Source: Acidimicrobiia bacterium
GTDB lineage: Bacteria; Actinomycetota; Acidimicrobiia; Spongiisociales; Spongiisociaceae
Reading direction: 5' to 3'
DNA: 51,315 nucleotides
Assembly (NCBI GenBank): GCA_011523635.1
Contig: WTGI01000015.1
Span: 1 to 51,315 of the forward strand
Positions 34,325 to 42,885 of this stretch are shown piece by piece. The first letter of the stretch is position 1. Each line of letters starts with the position of its first letter. The notes under the pieces are model-generated. The model saw only the letters and a program-made list of their open reading frames with translations. It ran no database searches and had not been told where the DNA came from. Made by a program: the position numbers and the translations under genes.

Positions 34325-34558
34325 TCAGGCTTCTCGGATCTCGGCGATCACTGCCCCGACATCCACTGTGTCGTCCTCCGTGACGTACACCTGGGTCAGG
34401 ATGCCCGAGGCCGGGGACTCCAGCTCGACCTCGACCTTGTCGGTCTCGAACTCCGCTATGGGCTCGCCCTCGACGACCGGGGCGCCCACCGGCTTCAGCC
34501 ACCGGATCAGCACCGCGTCCTGCATCGAGACGCCCCACTTGGGAAGTATCACCTGCAT
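34325..34558 (-). CDS. Stand-alone lipoyl-domain protein
   Basis: The 77-residue protein is a single biotinyl/lipoyl domain. It has MPKW-like start MQVILPKWGVSMQDA and the lipoylation site ETDKVEVE with Lys41, preceded by acidic residues as in E2 lipoyl domains. It has no subunit-binding or acyltransferase domain, unlike a normal E2. It is encoded directly after E1 beta and may shuttle the acyl group made by E1 to an enzyme encoded elsewhere. Confidence 0.92.
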   Translation of the reverse strand: MQVILPKWGVSMQDAVLIRWLKPVGAPVVEGEPIAEFETDKVEVELESPASGILTQVYVTEDDTVDVGAVIAEIREA

Positions 34559-34574
34559 ACCGGCCTGCCTCCCT

Positions 34575-35567
34575 TCACGCCGGGCCGACCGCCACCCGGT
34601 CGGCGAGTGTCGCCCTGATGGCCCGTTCCAGGTCGTCGGCGCCCACGTCGAGCCTTCCCTCGAGCACAGGGCTGAACGGGACGGGTATGTCCGGCCACGT
34701 GACCCTTTGCGGCTGGGACCGCAAGGAGTCCCAGGCTCGCTCCGACACGCCGGCGATCACCTCCGCCGCCAGGCCGCAAAGGCGGCGGGCCGGATCGGCC
34801 ACCACGAGCCGCCCGGTCTTGCGGACCGAGGCCACGATCGTGTCCCAGTCGAGCGGCACGAGGCTGCGGGGATCCACCACCTCCACCGAGATCCCGTCGG
34901 TCTCCAGCTTGTCCGCCACCTCGACGGCCGTGTGGACCAGCGAAGCCAGCGCCACCACCGTCACGTCCTCGCCCCGACGCTTGACGTCCGCCACCCCCAG
35001 CGGGATCTCGTAGGGATCCTCAGGGACGGGCTCGCGGCGGCGGGAGAGGCGCAGATCGGCCAGGAAGACGACGGGGTTGGGATCCCGTATGGATGCGATC
35101 ATCAGGCCCTTGGCATCATGGGGGGTGCTCGGCATCACCACCTTGAGGCCGGCCGTGTGCATCAGGATCGAGTGGGGGTTCTCCGAGTGCTGGGCGGCGG
35201 CGGAGCCCGACGGCCCGGTCCCGGCGAAATAGACGATGGGAAGTTCCACCTGGCCGCCGGACATGTAGCGGAGGCGGGCGGCCTGGTTGGCCACCTGGTC
35301 CATGGCGACGTAGAAGAAGCTGGAGAACATGACGTGGGCGAACGGCCTCAGACCGGCCGCGGCTGCTCCCACCGCGCCGCCGACGAACGCCGCCTCCGAA
35401 ATGGGCGTCTTGCGGATCCGGTTGGCGCCGAAGACATCGATCAGGCCCCGGGTGACGCCGAACACGCCCTGGTCCACATCCTCACCCATCACGATCACCG
35501 TCTCGTCCTCCTCCATGGCAGCGCGTAGCGCCTGGTGCATGGCCGCCATGAAGTACACCCTCGCCAT
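34575..35567 (-). CDS. 2-oxoacid dehydrogenase E1 component, beta subunit
   Basis: The 330-residue protein has the transketolase-like pyrimidine domain (DETVIVMGEDVDQ, PISEAAFVGGAVGAA, FSSFFYVAMDQVANQAARLR) and a C-terminal domain with VEVVDPRSLVPLDWDTI. It pairs with the alpha subunit encoded just upstream, forming a heterotetrameric ThDP E1 of the acetoin or branched-chain type. AGGAGG lies six bases before ATG 35567, so this start is preferred to the ATG two codons earlier. The stop-to-start gap with the alpha gene is two bases. Confidence 0.94.
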   Translation of the reverse strand: MARVYFMAAMHQALRAAMEEDETVIVMGEDVDQGVFGVTRGLIDVFGANRIRKTPISEAAFVGGAVGAAAAGLRPFAHVMFSSFFYVAMDQVANQAARLRYMSGGQVELPIVYFAGTGPSGSAAAQHSENPHSILMHTAGLKVVMPSTPHDAKGLMIASIRDPNPVVFLADLRLSRRREPVPEDPYEIPLGVADVKRRGEDVTVVALASLVHTAVEVADKLETDGISVEVVDPRSLVPLDWDTIVASVRKTGRLVVADPARRLCGLAAEVIAGVSERAWDSLRSQPQRVTWPDIPVPFSPVLEGRLDVGADDLERAIRATLADRVAVGPA

Positions 35568-35569
35568 CG

Positions 35570-36541
35570 TCATCCTCCTGCGGGGGCGAATACGTGATCG
35601 AGCGCCTCGTCAGGCGACGGGAGGGGGCTGGCCTCGGCGAAGTCCACGGCCCTGCGAACGGCCTCCTGCTCCTCAGCGTCGATGGAGTCGAGCTCCGCGG
35701 CCGTGATCCCGGCTTCGGTCTGGAGCAGGTCACGGAAGCGGGTAATGGGGTCGCGGGCCTTCCAGCTCTCCACCTCCTCATCCGTGCGGTACGCGGCCAC
35801 GAAGGCGCTCTCGCCCTCGCTGTGACCCGAGAAGCGGTAGGTGATCGCCTCGATCAGGGTGGGCCCCTCCCCGCGCCGGGCCCGGTCGACCGCCTCGCCG
35901 ACCACCCGCCGGACCTCGAGTACATCGTTGCCGTCCACCTCCAGGCTGGCGACCCCGAAGGGCTCGCCGCGGCGGAAGATCCTGCCCGCGGTGAGATCGG
36001 CCGTGGGAGTGAACTCCATGTACTGGTTGGACTCGCACAGGTAGATGACCGGGAGCTTCCAGATGGCGGCCAGGTTGAGGGCCTCGAGCAGGACGCCCTG
36101 GTTGGCGGCGCCGTCGCCGAAGAAGCAGATCGTCACCCCGTCCCGGCCCAGTACCGAGTCGGCGATGCCCGACCCGGTGGCCATCGGGATCCCGCCACCG
36201 ACGATGCCGTTGGCGCCCAGGATCCCCAGGCTGGTGTCGATGATGTGCATCGAGCCGCCCTTGCCCCGGCAGTAGCCGTCCTCCCGCCCGAAGAGCTCGG
36301 CCATCATCGGCGCGACATCGGCCCCCTTGGCGATGCAGTGGCCGTGACCCCTGTGTGTGCTGGTGATGTGATCGGTGTCGCGCAGCACGCTGCAGGCGCC
36401 CACCGCCACCGCCTCCTCGCCCACGTAGACATGCACGAATCCGGGCAGTTTTCCGAGCCGGTGGAGTTCCTGGACCTTCTCCTCGAAGACCCGGATGCGT
36501 ACCATCCGCCGGTAGAGGCGCAGAAGCGTATCGGGCGACAT
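35570..36541 (-). CDS. 2-oxoacid dehydrogenase E1 component, alpha subunit
   Basis: The 323-residue protein starts MSPDTLLRLYRRMVRIRVFE, the usual beginning of acetoin/pyruvate E1 alpha chains. It has the ThDP/Mg motif FFGDGAANQGVLLEALNLAA with the GDG..N pattern and the phosphorylation-loop-like region RFSGHSEGE. A longer frame upstream to 36760 has no family character. It is the first gene of an operon with E1 beta, a free lipoyl protein and another ThDP enzyme; no E2 catalytic domain or E3 gene is present. Confidence 0.94.
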   Translation of the reverse strand: MSPDTLLRLYRRMVRIRVFEEKVQELHRLGKLPGFVHVYVGEEAVAVGACSVLRDTDHITSTHRGHGHCIAKGADVAPMMAELFGREDGYCRGKGGSMHIIDTSLGILGANGIVGGGIPMATGSGIADSVLGRDGVTICFFGDGAANQGVLLEALNLAAIWKLPVIYLCESNQYMEFTPTADLTAGRIFRRGEPFGVASLEVDGNDVLEVRRVVGEAVDRARRGEGPTLIEAITYRFSGHSEGESAFVAAYRTDEEVESWKARDPITRFRDLLQTEAGITAAELDSIDAEEQEAVRRAVDFAEASPLPSPDEALDHVFAPAGG

Positions 36542-36839
36542 AGTGGTCGATCCTAACGGCACTCCTTCCAGCGTCCCCAGTGGCACGGAGAACGCGAAAA
36601 TCGCGCCGGCCGGCTTCGCCTGATGGGCCCTCCCCCTCCGCCACCACCTTGGTGTCGAGCGCGTTCCGTCCCTCCCCCGACGGGGCCGCTCGACGATATG
36701 TTCCCGGCGCGGTCCGGTCGACGTCGGAGCCGGACCGCAGGTGCTTACGGTATCCAACACCGTATAGCGGGGCTATGACAGATACAACCCCCTTGTTCGT
36801 GGGGGCGTCTACGGGTGTGATGACGGATCCGCCGCGCTG
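36542..36839. promoter_or_regulatory. Spacer upstream of the E1 operon with an inverted repeat
   Basis: About 300 bases between the class III aminotransferase stop and the E1 alpha start, both on the minus strand. TACGGT at 36746-36751 and ACCGTA at 36759-36764 form a 6-base inverted repeat with a seven-base spacer, next to a TATACG element on the minus strand. It could be an operator for a GntR- or TetR-type regulator. Nothing else is recognisable. Confidence 0.3.
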
Positions 36840-38225
36840 CTAGAGCAACCCTCCGGAACGCAGATCGGATTCCACCCGGTCGAGGCTGCGTTCGATCACG
36901 CCCACCACCCAGTCGCCTTCCTCGGCGGTCATGATCAGCGGCGGTGACAGGATGATGTGCTGGCGAAGCGGCCTCACGATCAGGCCCTCCTCCCGGCAAT
37001 AGGCCTCCACCCGCCCGGAAATCCCTACCTCCGGGGGAAACAGCGCCTTGGTGTCCCTGTTCGCCACCAGTTCGACCGCGGCCATGAACCCCAGACCCCT
37101 CACCTCGCCGACCAGCGAGGACCCGGACAGGTCCCGGAGCCGGGCCTGGAACCGGGCGCCCACCCGGGTGACGTGGCCGCAGAGATCCTCACGCTGGATG
37201 ATGTCGATGTTGGCGAGACCGGCCGCGCAACACACCGGGTGGCCGGAGTGGGTGAACCCGTGGGCGTAGATACGGTCCGGGTCTTCGGAGGCGCTGATGA
37301 CGTCGTGGATGCGGTCCGACACGACAGTTGCCGACAGGGGCTGGTACCCGGAGCTGATCCCCTTGCCGAGGGTGATGAGATCGGCCTGCATCCCGAAGAC
37401 CGGCTCGGCCGCCAGGAAGTATCCCAGCCGGCCGAATCCGGTCACGACCTCGTCGGCGATCACGAATATGTCGTTAGCACGGCATACCTCCACCATGCGA
37501 GCGTGGTATCCCTCAGGAGGGACGATCACTCCTCCGGCGCCCAGGACCGGTTCCAGGATGAAGCAGGCGATGTCGTCGGCCCCCAGGCGAGTGATCAGGC
37601 GTTCCAGGTCGTCCACCAGGTAGTCCACGAACAGATCCCCCTCCAGCCCGTCCGGAGCGCGGTAGGGGTAGGGAGAGCGGAGCTCGTGGACCACGTCCAC
37701 CACATGGAACGTCTCGTGATAGTTGCCCGAGAAGGTCAGCGACGCGGCCAGATACGTGGACCCGTGGTACGACTGATCGACGCTGAGGACAAGCCGTTTG
37801 CTGTCCCGGCCCTGGAGTCGGAAGTAGTGATGGACGGTCCGTATCGCTGTCTCGTTGGCGATCGACCCGCCCGTGCCCAAGAAGACCCGGTTCAAACCCT
37901 CGGGCGCCAGCCGGGCGATCCGGGCAGACAACTCGGCCGACGGCAGGTTGGCATTCCGGGCGAAGATCTGCCCGTAGCTCATCCGAGCCGCCTGCTCCCT
38001 GATTGCCTCCACCACCTCGTCCCGCCCGTAACCGACGTTGACACACCACAGTCCGGCGTTGGCGTCGAACAGGCGATTACCGCGAGCGTCCTCGAGGTAG
38101 CACCCGGCGCCACCCACGTACATGTCGTCGGGAGCGATCTCGGTGGTGGCCAGTTGGCTGAACGGATGGATGACGTGGGAACGGTCATGCCCGATCGCCG
38201 CGCGGTACGTCCCCTCGACAGTCAT
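36840..38225 (-). CDS. Class III (omega) aminotransferase, PLP-dependent
   Basis: The 461-residue enzyme has ADEVVTGFGRLG for cofactor binding and the Schiff-base Lys288 in LITLGKGISSGYQPLS. FLGTGGSIANETAIRTVHHY and the LEPVLGAGGVIVPP segment are typical of the omega-aminotransferase group that converts terminal amines such as taurine, beta-alanine, putrescine or aminoketones to aldehydes. It lies about 300 bases upstream of E1 alpha on the same strand. Its product aldehyde is a possible input for the BMC aldehyde dehydrogenase, but this is inference. Confidence 0.93.
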   Translation of the reverse strand: MTVEGTYRAAIGHDRSHVIHPFSQLATTEIAPDDMYVGGAGCYLEDARGNRLFDANAGLWCVNVGYGRDEVVEAIREQAARMSYGQIFARNANLPSAELSARIARLAPEGLNRVFLGTGGSIANETAIRTVHHYFRLQGRDSKRLVLSVDQSYHGSTYLAASLTFSGNYHETFHVVDVVHELRSPYPYRAPDGLEGDLFVDYLVDDLERLITRLGADDIACFILEPVLGAGGVIVPPEGYHARMVEVCRANDIFVIADEVVTGFGRLGYFLAAEPVFGMQADLITLGKGISSGYQPLSATVVSDRIHDVISASEDPDRIYAHGFTHSGHPVCCAAGLANIDIIQREDLCGHVTRVGARFQARLRDLSGSSLVGEVRGLGFMAAVELVANRDTKALFPPEVGISGRVEAYCREEGLIVRPLRQHIILSPPLIMTAEEGDWVVGVIERSLDRVESDLRSGGLL

Positions 38226-38505
38226 GGAAGTATCCGGATCACGGGTCCCGACCAGGTACGGGCCGGACGGGGCTTGGAGGCGGCGCCCATCTCCCGGGTC
38301 TTAACAGATCGTTCCTGGGACCGGTCACCCATGGGCCGCACCCTACACCGATCCGCCAAGTCCGCCGAGAGGTGCCCGGTCCGACCACATGCCGGGGGCG
38401 CCGGGCATCACACCCGCTAACGCTCGAGCCGCGTACACCGACCACGGAGGATCGGCCGCAAACCGGTTAGCCTCGATAGTCGGGAAGTCGGCAGGAGGTG
38501 ATCCT
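38226..38505. promoter_or_regulatory. Divergent spacer between aminotransferase and short MetE genes
   Basis: About 280 bases with no supported gene. It ends in a very strong ribosome site AGGAGGTGAT at 38493-38502 before the MetE-like gene. I looked for S-box or cobalamin riboswitch features upstream of the MetE-like gene and saw none that convince. Confidence 0.3.
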
Positions 38506-39675
38506 TTGGTGCTGGGAGCAACCAAGAACCGCCCCCTCGCCACCACGACCACCGGTGGCCTGCCCCGCCCGGGTTGGTACACCGAGTCGCTCTCAGGGAG
38601 ACCGTTCTCGGTGGCGATGGCAGGGCGAGGTTTCCGCGAGCAGTACCGCGACCTGGTCGCCGCGCTGGTGGCCGACCAGAACCAGGCCGGCATCGACATC
38701 CTGGTCGACGGAGACGCCCGGTTCGACGACGACGTGGCAGGGAGGCAGTGGATCGCCTACCCGGAGGAACGTCTGGCCGGTCTCGGAACTCCGGAACTGC
38801 GCAGCTATCCCATCCACCAGGGCCGTCAGCCCGGCGAGTTCATGTACGAGGTCATGGAGACGAGGATGCCGCGCGCCGTCATCGGCGAGGTCGGCCCGGG
38901 CCCGCTCGAGTACGACCGGATCTGGCTCACCTCGCAGGCCTCCACGGACAAGCCCGTGAAATTCGGTGCCATCTCGGCCCAGCTCCTCGAAGCCTCCATC
39001 AACAACGATTTCTACCGGGACCGGCGTCGCCTCGTCATGGATCTGTCGGAGATCATGAACGAGGAGTACCACCGCCTTGCCGACGCCGGCTGCCCGGTGA
39101 TCCAGGTCGAGGAGCCCGCCATCCACGGGATCGCAGGAACGGAACCGGGCACCATGCTCGACGCCGGCTTCTACGTGGAGGCCTTCAACCGGGAGGTGGC
39201 CGGCCTGCGCGACAAGACCGAGGTGTGGTGCCACACGTGCTGGGGAAGTCCCGGCGCCCAACGGACCCGCTCGCAGCAATTCTCCTACGAAGCGGCCCTG
39301 CCTTTCCTCAACGAACTGGACGTGGACGTCCTGACCTTCGAGGCGAAGGAGGCTTCGGGCGAGGAGATACCGATGATCGCCTCCGGCATCGGATCGGACA
39401 AGAAGATCGCCCTGGGGGTGGTGAGCCACCGCACGCTCCAGATCGAGCCGCCGGAAGAGGTGGCGGAATTGGTCCGGAGGGCGCTGGACCACATCGGCCC
39501 CGAGCGGTTGATCGTGTCGACGGATTGCGGGTTCGGACGCCAGGGGATGAGCCGCATGCACGCGTTCTACAAGATGGTCTCGTTGGTGCGCGGCGTGAAC
39601 CTGGTGCGGGCCGAGCTCGGCTTGAAGGAAGCCGACGTCCCCGCTGCGTCGCCCCGCCTGACCATGCTCGACTGA
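38506..39675 (+). CDS. Short MetE-like methyltransferase (cobalamin-independent methionine synthase C-terminal type)
   Basis: The roughly 389-residue protein matches only the catalytic C-terminal barrel of MetE. Zinc ligands are visible as His and Cys in EVWCHTCWG, Glu in LTFEAKE and Cys in STDCGFGRQ. IQVEEPAIHG is the core substrate region. It lacks the N-terminal duplicate barrel of the full 750-residue enzyme. Such short forms may use a corrinoid protein or another methyl donor. The start is TTG 38506, seven bases after AGGAGG; GTG 38509 is the alternative. It could recycle methyl groups released by methylated-amine catabolism. Confidence 0.88.
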   Translation: MVLGATKNRPLATTTTGGLPRPGWYTESLSGRPFSVAMAGRGFREQYRDLVAALVADQNQAGIDILVDGDARFDDDVAGRQWIAYPEERLAGLGTPELRSYPIHQGRQPGEFMYEVMETRMPRAVIGEVGPGPLEYDRIWLTSQASTDKPVKFGAISAQLLEASINNDFYRDRRRLVMDLSEIMNEEYHRLADAGCPVIQVEEPAIHGIAGTEPGTMLDAGFYVEAFNREVAGLRDKTEVWCHTCWGSPGAQRTRSQQFSYEAALPFLNELDVDVLTFEAKEASGEEIPMIASGIGSDKKIALGVVSHRTLQIEPPEEVAELVRRALDHIGPERLIVSTDCGFGRQGMSRMHAFYKMVSLVRGVNLVRAELGLKEADVPAASPRLTMLD

Positions 39676-39749
39676 CCGTCCGGAACTCGGGCACGTTGCC
39701 CGCCTCGGCGGTACGCTCAGCTCGTTCTCAGTCTTGACAGGAGCACCCT

Positions 39750-40604
39750 ATGGCCGAACGTAACGCGGACGTACTCGATCTCAGCGGCCGGGTGGCTGTA
39801 GTCACCGGCGCTGCTTCAGGACAAGGAAGGGCAGCAGCTCGGCGCCTGCACCGGGCGGGAGCGACGGTGGCGGCACTGGATCTGAATGCGGAGGGCCTCG
39901 CCACGTTGGGGGACGACATCCTGACGCTGTCGGTGGACACCTCGGATCCCGATCGGGTCGCAGAAGCCTTCGAGGAGATCGAGAGCTCGCTGGGACCGGC
40001 CTACATCCTGGCGTCGGCGGCGGCCGTCTGGGCGGGTTGGAACAGCATCGTCGACATGGACTACGGCGACGTGGAGCGGATCTTCCGGATCAACACCTTC
40101 GGAACGCTCTACTGTGTCAAGAACGCCGCCCGCCAGATGATCCGGGAAGGCGAAGGCGGCCGGATCATCCTGTGGTCGTCGATCGCAGCCGCCCGCGGCC
40201 AGGCCGGCGACATCCCGTACAGCGGCAGCAAGGCCGCCTTGGAGGGCATGGCCCGACCGCTGGCCGCGGAACTGGCCCAGCACGAGATCACCGTCAACGT
40301 GATCGCGCCCGGCGCCGTCGACACCCCGATGCTGGGCGGCACCGACCTGAGCTTCTACGACACAGTGCTGCCCGGCCGCCGGATCGGAACCCCGGACGAG
40401 ATCGCCGAACTGGTCGCCTGGCTCTGCTCGCCCCTTTCACGATTCGTCACCGGAGCGGTGATCCCCATAAACGGAGGCGTCGCGTCGATCAACGGACCGT
40501 GGGCGCTGGCCCACACTTTCCACCAGTTGGAGCCGGATCTGGTCGACCGGATGAAGGCGGCCCTGTACGGCGAGGACCAGCCAGCCAGCACCAGTTACGA
40601 CTAG
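39750..40604 (+). CDS. Short-chain dehydrogenase/reductase (SDR)
   Basis: The 284-residue protein has TGAASGQG for cofactor binding, Ser in ILWSSIAAARG and the YxxxK motif in IPYSGSKAALEG. The tail after the GGVASING turn is longer than usual. Catalytic residues are complete. AGGAG precedes the ATG by six bases. It lies 74 bases after the MetE-like gene on the same strand. The substrate is unknown. Confidence 0.92.
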   Translation: MAERNADVLDLSGRVAVVTGAASGQGRAAARRLHRAGATVAALDLNAEGLATLGDDILTLSVDTSDPDRVAEAFEEIESSLGPAYILASAAAVWAGWNSIVDMDYGDVERIFRINTFGTLYCVKNAARQMIREGEGGRIILWSSIAAARGQAGDIPYSGSKAALEGMARPLAAELAQHEITVNVIAPGAVDTPMLGGTDLSFYDTVLPGRRIGTPDEIAELVAWLCSPLSRFVTGAVIPINGGVASINGPWALAHTFHQLEPDLVDRMKAALYGEDQPASTSYD

Positions 40605-40608
40605 CAAC

Positions 40609-40814
40609 TAGCCCTGATTATTCCTGTTCCCAGCACACCAACGCGGATCAAGCCACGCCAACCACACATTTCGCAAGCGGCCACACTTCACCCTGCGGTT
40701 GACTCCCTACCGACTGGAAGACGGGACTATCAGATGACTGTCACCCCAGGCCAGGAGTACGATCGTTCCATTCTCGTCACCCGGACAGACCCCCACCATG
40801 AATAATCGGGGCTA
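40609..40814. repeat. 206-base element bounded by 15-base inverted repeats
   Basis: TAGCCCTGATTATTC at 40609-40623 and GAATAATCGGGGCTA at 40800-40814 are inverted repeats with one mismatch. The enclosed segment of about 176 bases is less GC-rich than its surroundings and contains no supported gene. The element fills nearly the whole gap between the convergent SDR and class IV aminotransferase stops. It may be a decayed MITE or part of a bidirectional terminator. No target duplication is evident. Confidence 0.45.
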
Positions 40815-40818
40815 AGTC

Positions 40819-41778
40819 TCAGTAGGGCCGGGATCCCTTCGGCCGGTCAGTCAGGTAGGGCTGGGTGATCTTGCGGGCCTGCTCGATAGGATGCACCCCC
40901 ACCTGCTGGGCAAAGGCGTCGATCAGCCGATCCACCACCGGACCGGGAGTCCCGGTCCCGATCTCCCGGCCGTCGATGCTGGTAACCGGCATCACGAAAA
41001 ACGGAGTGGAGGCGAAGAAGGCCTCATCGGCGGTCATCACGTCGTAGGGCTCGAGGTTGGTCTCCACAAACTCCATGCCCAGCTGCGGCGCCAGTTCCCG
41101 CACGTCCTCGCGGGTGATTCCCCGCAGGATGTTCCGCCCCTCCGGTGAGATGATGGCGCCGTCCTTCACGATCAGGAAGTTGGCCCCGCCCCCTTCGGTG
41201 ATGTAACCGTCGTCGTCCACGAACAGTGCCTCGGCCCTGGGGTCCACCTTCTGGGCCTCCCTCATGCCCTGCCCGTAGTGGATGCGGTTGCGGTTCTTCA
41301 TCTTCGGGTCGAGGTAGCGGGCCGGGATGTTCTTGGTCGGCGGTATGACGGCCGGAACTCCGTTCTCCAGCCCGTCTAGGAACCCGACCAGCGACGGTCC
41401 CAGCGGGATCACCATCATGAACACGGTCCGCTCGTAGGAGTCGTACGGTCCGGGATCGAACGGTTTGGCGATGCCTCTCGAGCAGTCGTTGTTCCACATC
41501 AGGTCGTCGTAGGGCTCGATGGTGGCCCTGTTGCGTTCGATGAACTCGTGGGTGACCTCCTCCATCTCCGCGATCGACATGCCGCAGTCGATATCCAGCG
41601 CCCTCATCGAGGCGTAGAGCCGGTCCAGGTGGTCACGGAGACGGTGAGGACGCAGGTCATAGGTCCGGACCGTCTCGAAAACGAACTCCCCGATCCGCAC
41701 CCCCACGTCGAATGGCGCCAGCCTCAACTCCGACTCTGGGATGAAATGACCATTGAAATAGGCGGTACGTTCGTTCAT
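40819..41778 (-). CDS. Class IV aminotransferase (branched-chain / D-amino acid aminotransferase fold)
   Basis: The 319-residue protein has the start YFNGHFIPESELRLAPFDVG, GEFVFETVRTYD for the early fold, Lys in LDPKMKNRNRIHYG as the likely PLP Schiff base, and EALFVDDDGYITEGGGANFL for cofactor phosphate binding. It could act on branched-chain or D-amino acids or on 4-amino-4-deoxychorismate. A strong GGAGGAGGGG precedes ATG 41778. It is divergent from a phosphotriesterase-like gene, sharing a gap of less than 100 bases. Confidence 0.92.
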   Translation of the reverse strand: MNERTAYFNGHFIPESELRLAPFDVGVRIGEFVFETVRTYDLRPHRLRDHLDRLYASMRALDIDCGMSIAEMEEVTHEFIERNRATIEPYDDLMWNNDCSRGIAKPFDPGPYDSYERTVFMMVIPLGPSLVGFLDGLENGVPAVIPPTKNIPARYLDPKMKNRNRIHYGQGMREAQKVDPRAEALFVDDDGYITEGGGANFLIVKDGAIISPEGRNILRGITREDVRELAPQLGMEFVETNLEPYDVMTADEAFFASTPFFVMPVTSIDGREIGTGTPGPVVDRLIDAFAQQVGVHPIEQARKITQPYLTDRPKGSRPY

Positions 41779-41872
41779 GTCCCCTCCTCCCGGCCGCCGC
41801 AGGCCCTCCCCCGCGCGACCGTTGTCGTCCATAATGGCACGGGGCAGACTCGGACGGTCGGTAGGAGGGCTG

Positions 41873-42847
41873 ATGGCGAATCAGGTAATGACGGTTGCCG
41901 GTCCGGTCGATGTGGAGGATCTGGGCCTCACACTCATGCACGAGCACATCTTCCTCGACCTGATGCGGGATGCCTGGATCTTCACCAACATCCTCAACGA
42001 CCCGGAGTTGGCGGACATCGAACTCGACATGCTCCGCCAGGCCGGTGGCGCCACCGTCGTCGACCTCACATCCGGAGGCCTCCGGGAGTACGACAACCCC
42101 ATCATGTTCCACCAGGACGATCTCTCGCCGCTGCCACCGCCCCTAGCGGTTCGCCGCGCCGCCGAGCGGAGCGGGCTCAAGGTCATCATGGGCGCCGGCT
42201 GGTACCACGAGAATTACTACAAGCCCCGGTTGTGGGACCTCTCCACCGACCAGTTGGCCGAGGAGATAGTCGGGGAACTCCGCCAGGGCATGGAGGGAAC
42301 CGACGTGAGAGCGGGGATCATCGGGGAGATCGGCGCCCAGTACAACCGCCTGTCGGCTATCGAGGAACGGGTGTTGCGGGCCGCCGCCCGCGCCCAGATG
42401 GAGACCGGCGTCGGCCTGACCACCCACACCACGAGAGGGGTCGGCGGGTTGGAGCAGCTGGACGTCCTGGAGCAGGAAGGCGTCGATCTCTCACGGGTGG
42501 TGCTCGCCCACTCCGGAGGCCAGCCCTACCCGGAGTACCACGCCCGGATCGCCCGGCGCGGCGCCTGCGTCTCGTTCGACCGCATGGGGAGCCTGCCGGA
42601 CATGACCGGCTTCCACCGCAACCGTGTCCTGGGCAGCATCAAGCGCCTGATCGATGACGGCCATACGGACAGGATCGTCCTGTCTCATGATGTGTGCTAT
42701 GCCGATGATCTGGCCACCAACGGCGGCCCCGGCTACGCCTGGCTCTCCGTGGCCGGCCGGGAGATGCTCGCACAGGAGATCGGTCTTACCGACCACCAGT
42801 GGCACACCATCATGGTCGAGACCCCCAAACGCATCCTGGCCGGCTGA
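41873..42847 (+). CDS. Phosphotriesterase-family metal hydrolase, copy 3
   Basis: The 324-residue protein has HEH at 23-25, Glu in AGIIGEIG, His in VGLTTHT, His in VVLAHSGG and Asp in IVLSHDVC, the full binuclear metal set. It is more distant from copies 1 and 2 than they are from each other; AGWYHENYY replaces their GTGYYV motif. GGAGGG lies before the ATG. It is the only copy on the plus strand and stands beside a class IV aminotransferase. Confidence 0.92.
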   Translation: MANQVMTVAGPVDVEDLGLTLMHEHIFLDLMRDAWIFTNILNDPELADIELDMLRQAGGATVVDLTSGGLREYDNPIMFHQDDLSPLPPPLAVRRAAERSGLKVIMGAGWYHENYYKPRLWDLSTDQLAEEIVGELRQGMEGTDVRAGIIGEIGAQYNRLSAIEERVLRAAARAQMETGVGLTTHTTRGVGGLEQLDVLEQEGVDLSRVVLAHSGGQPYPEYHARIARRGACVSFDRMGSLPDMTGFHRNRVLGSIKRLIDDGHTDRIVLSHDVCYADDLATNGGPGYAWLSVAGREMLAQEIGLTDHQWHTIMVETPKRILAG

Positions 42848-42885
42848 CCACCGCACCCGAGCCGTCGCCGGTAGCCGGCACCACG

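Noticed and set aside
38226-38505. SAM or cobalamin riboswitch before the short MetE gene
   Set aside because: No conserved box or paired stems of those classes could be drawn; only the strong ribosome site is clear.
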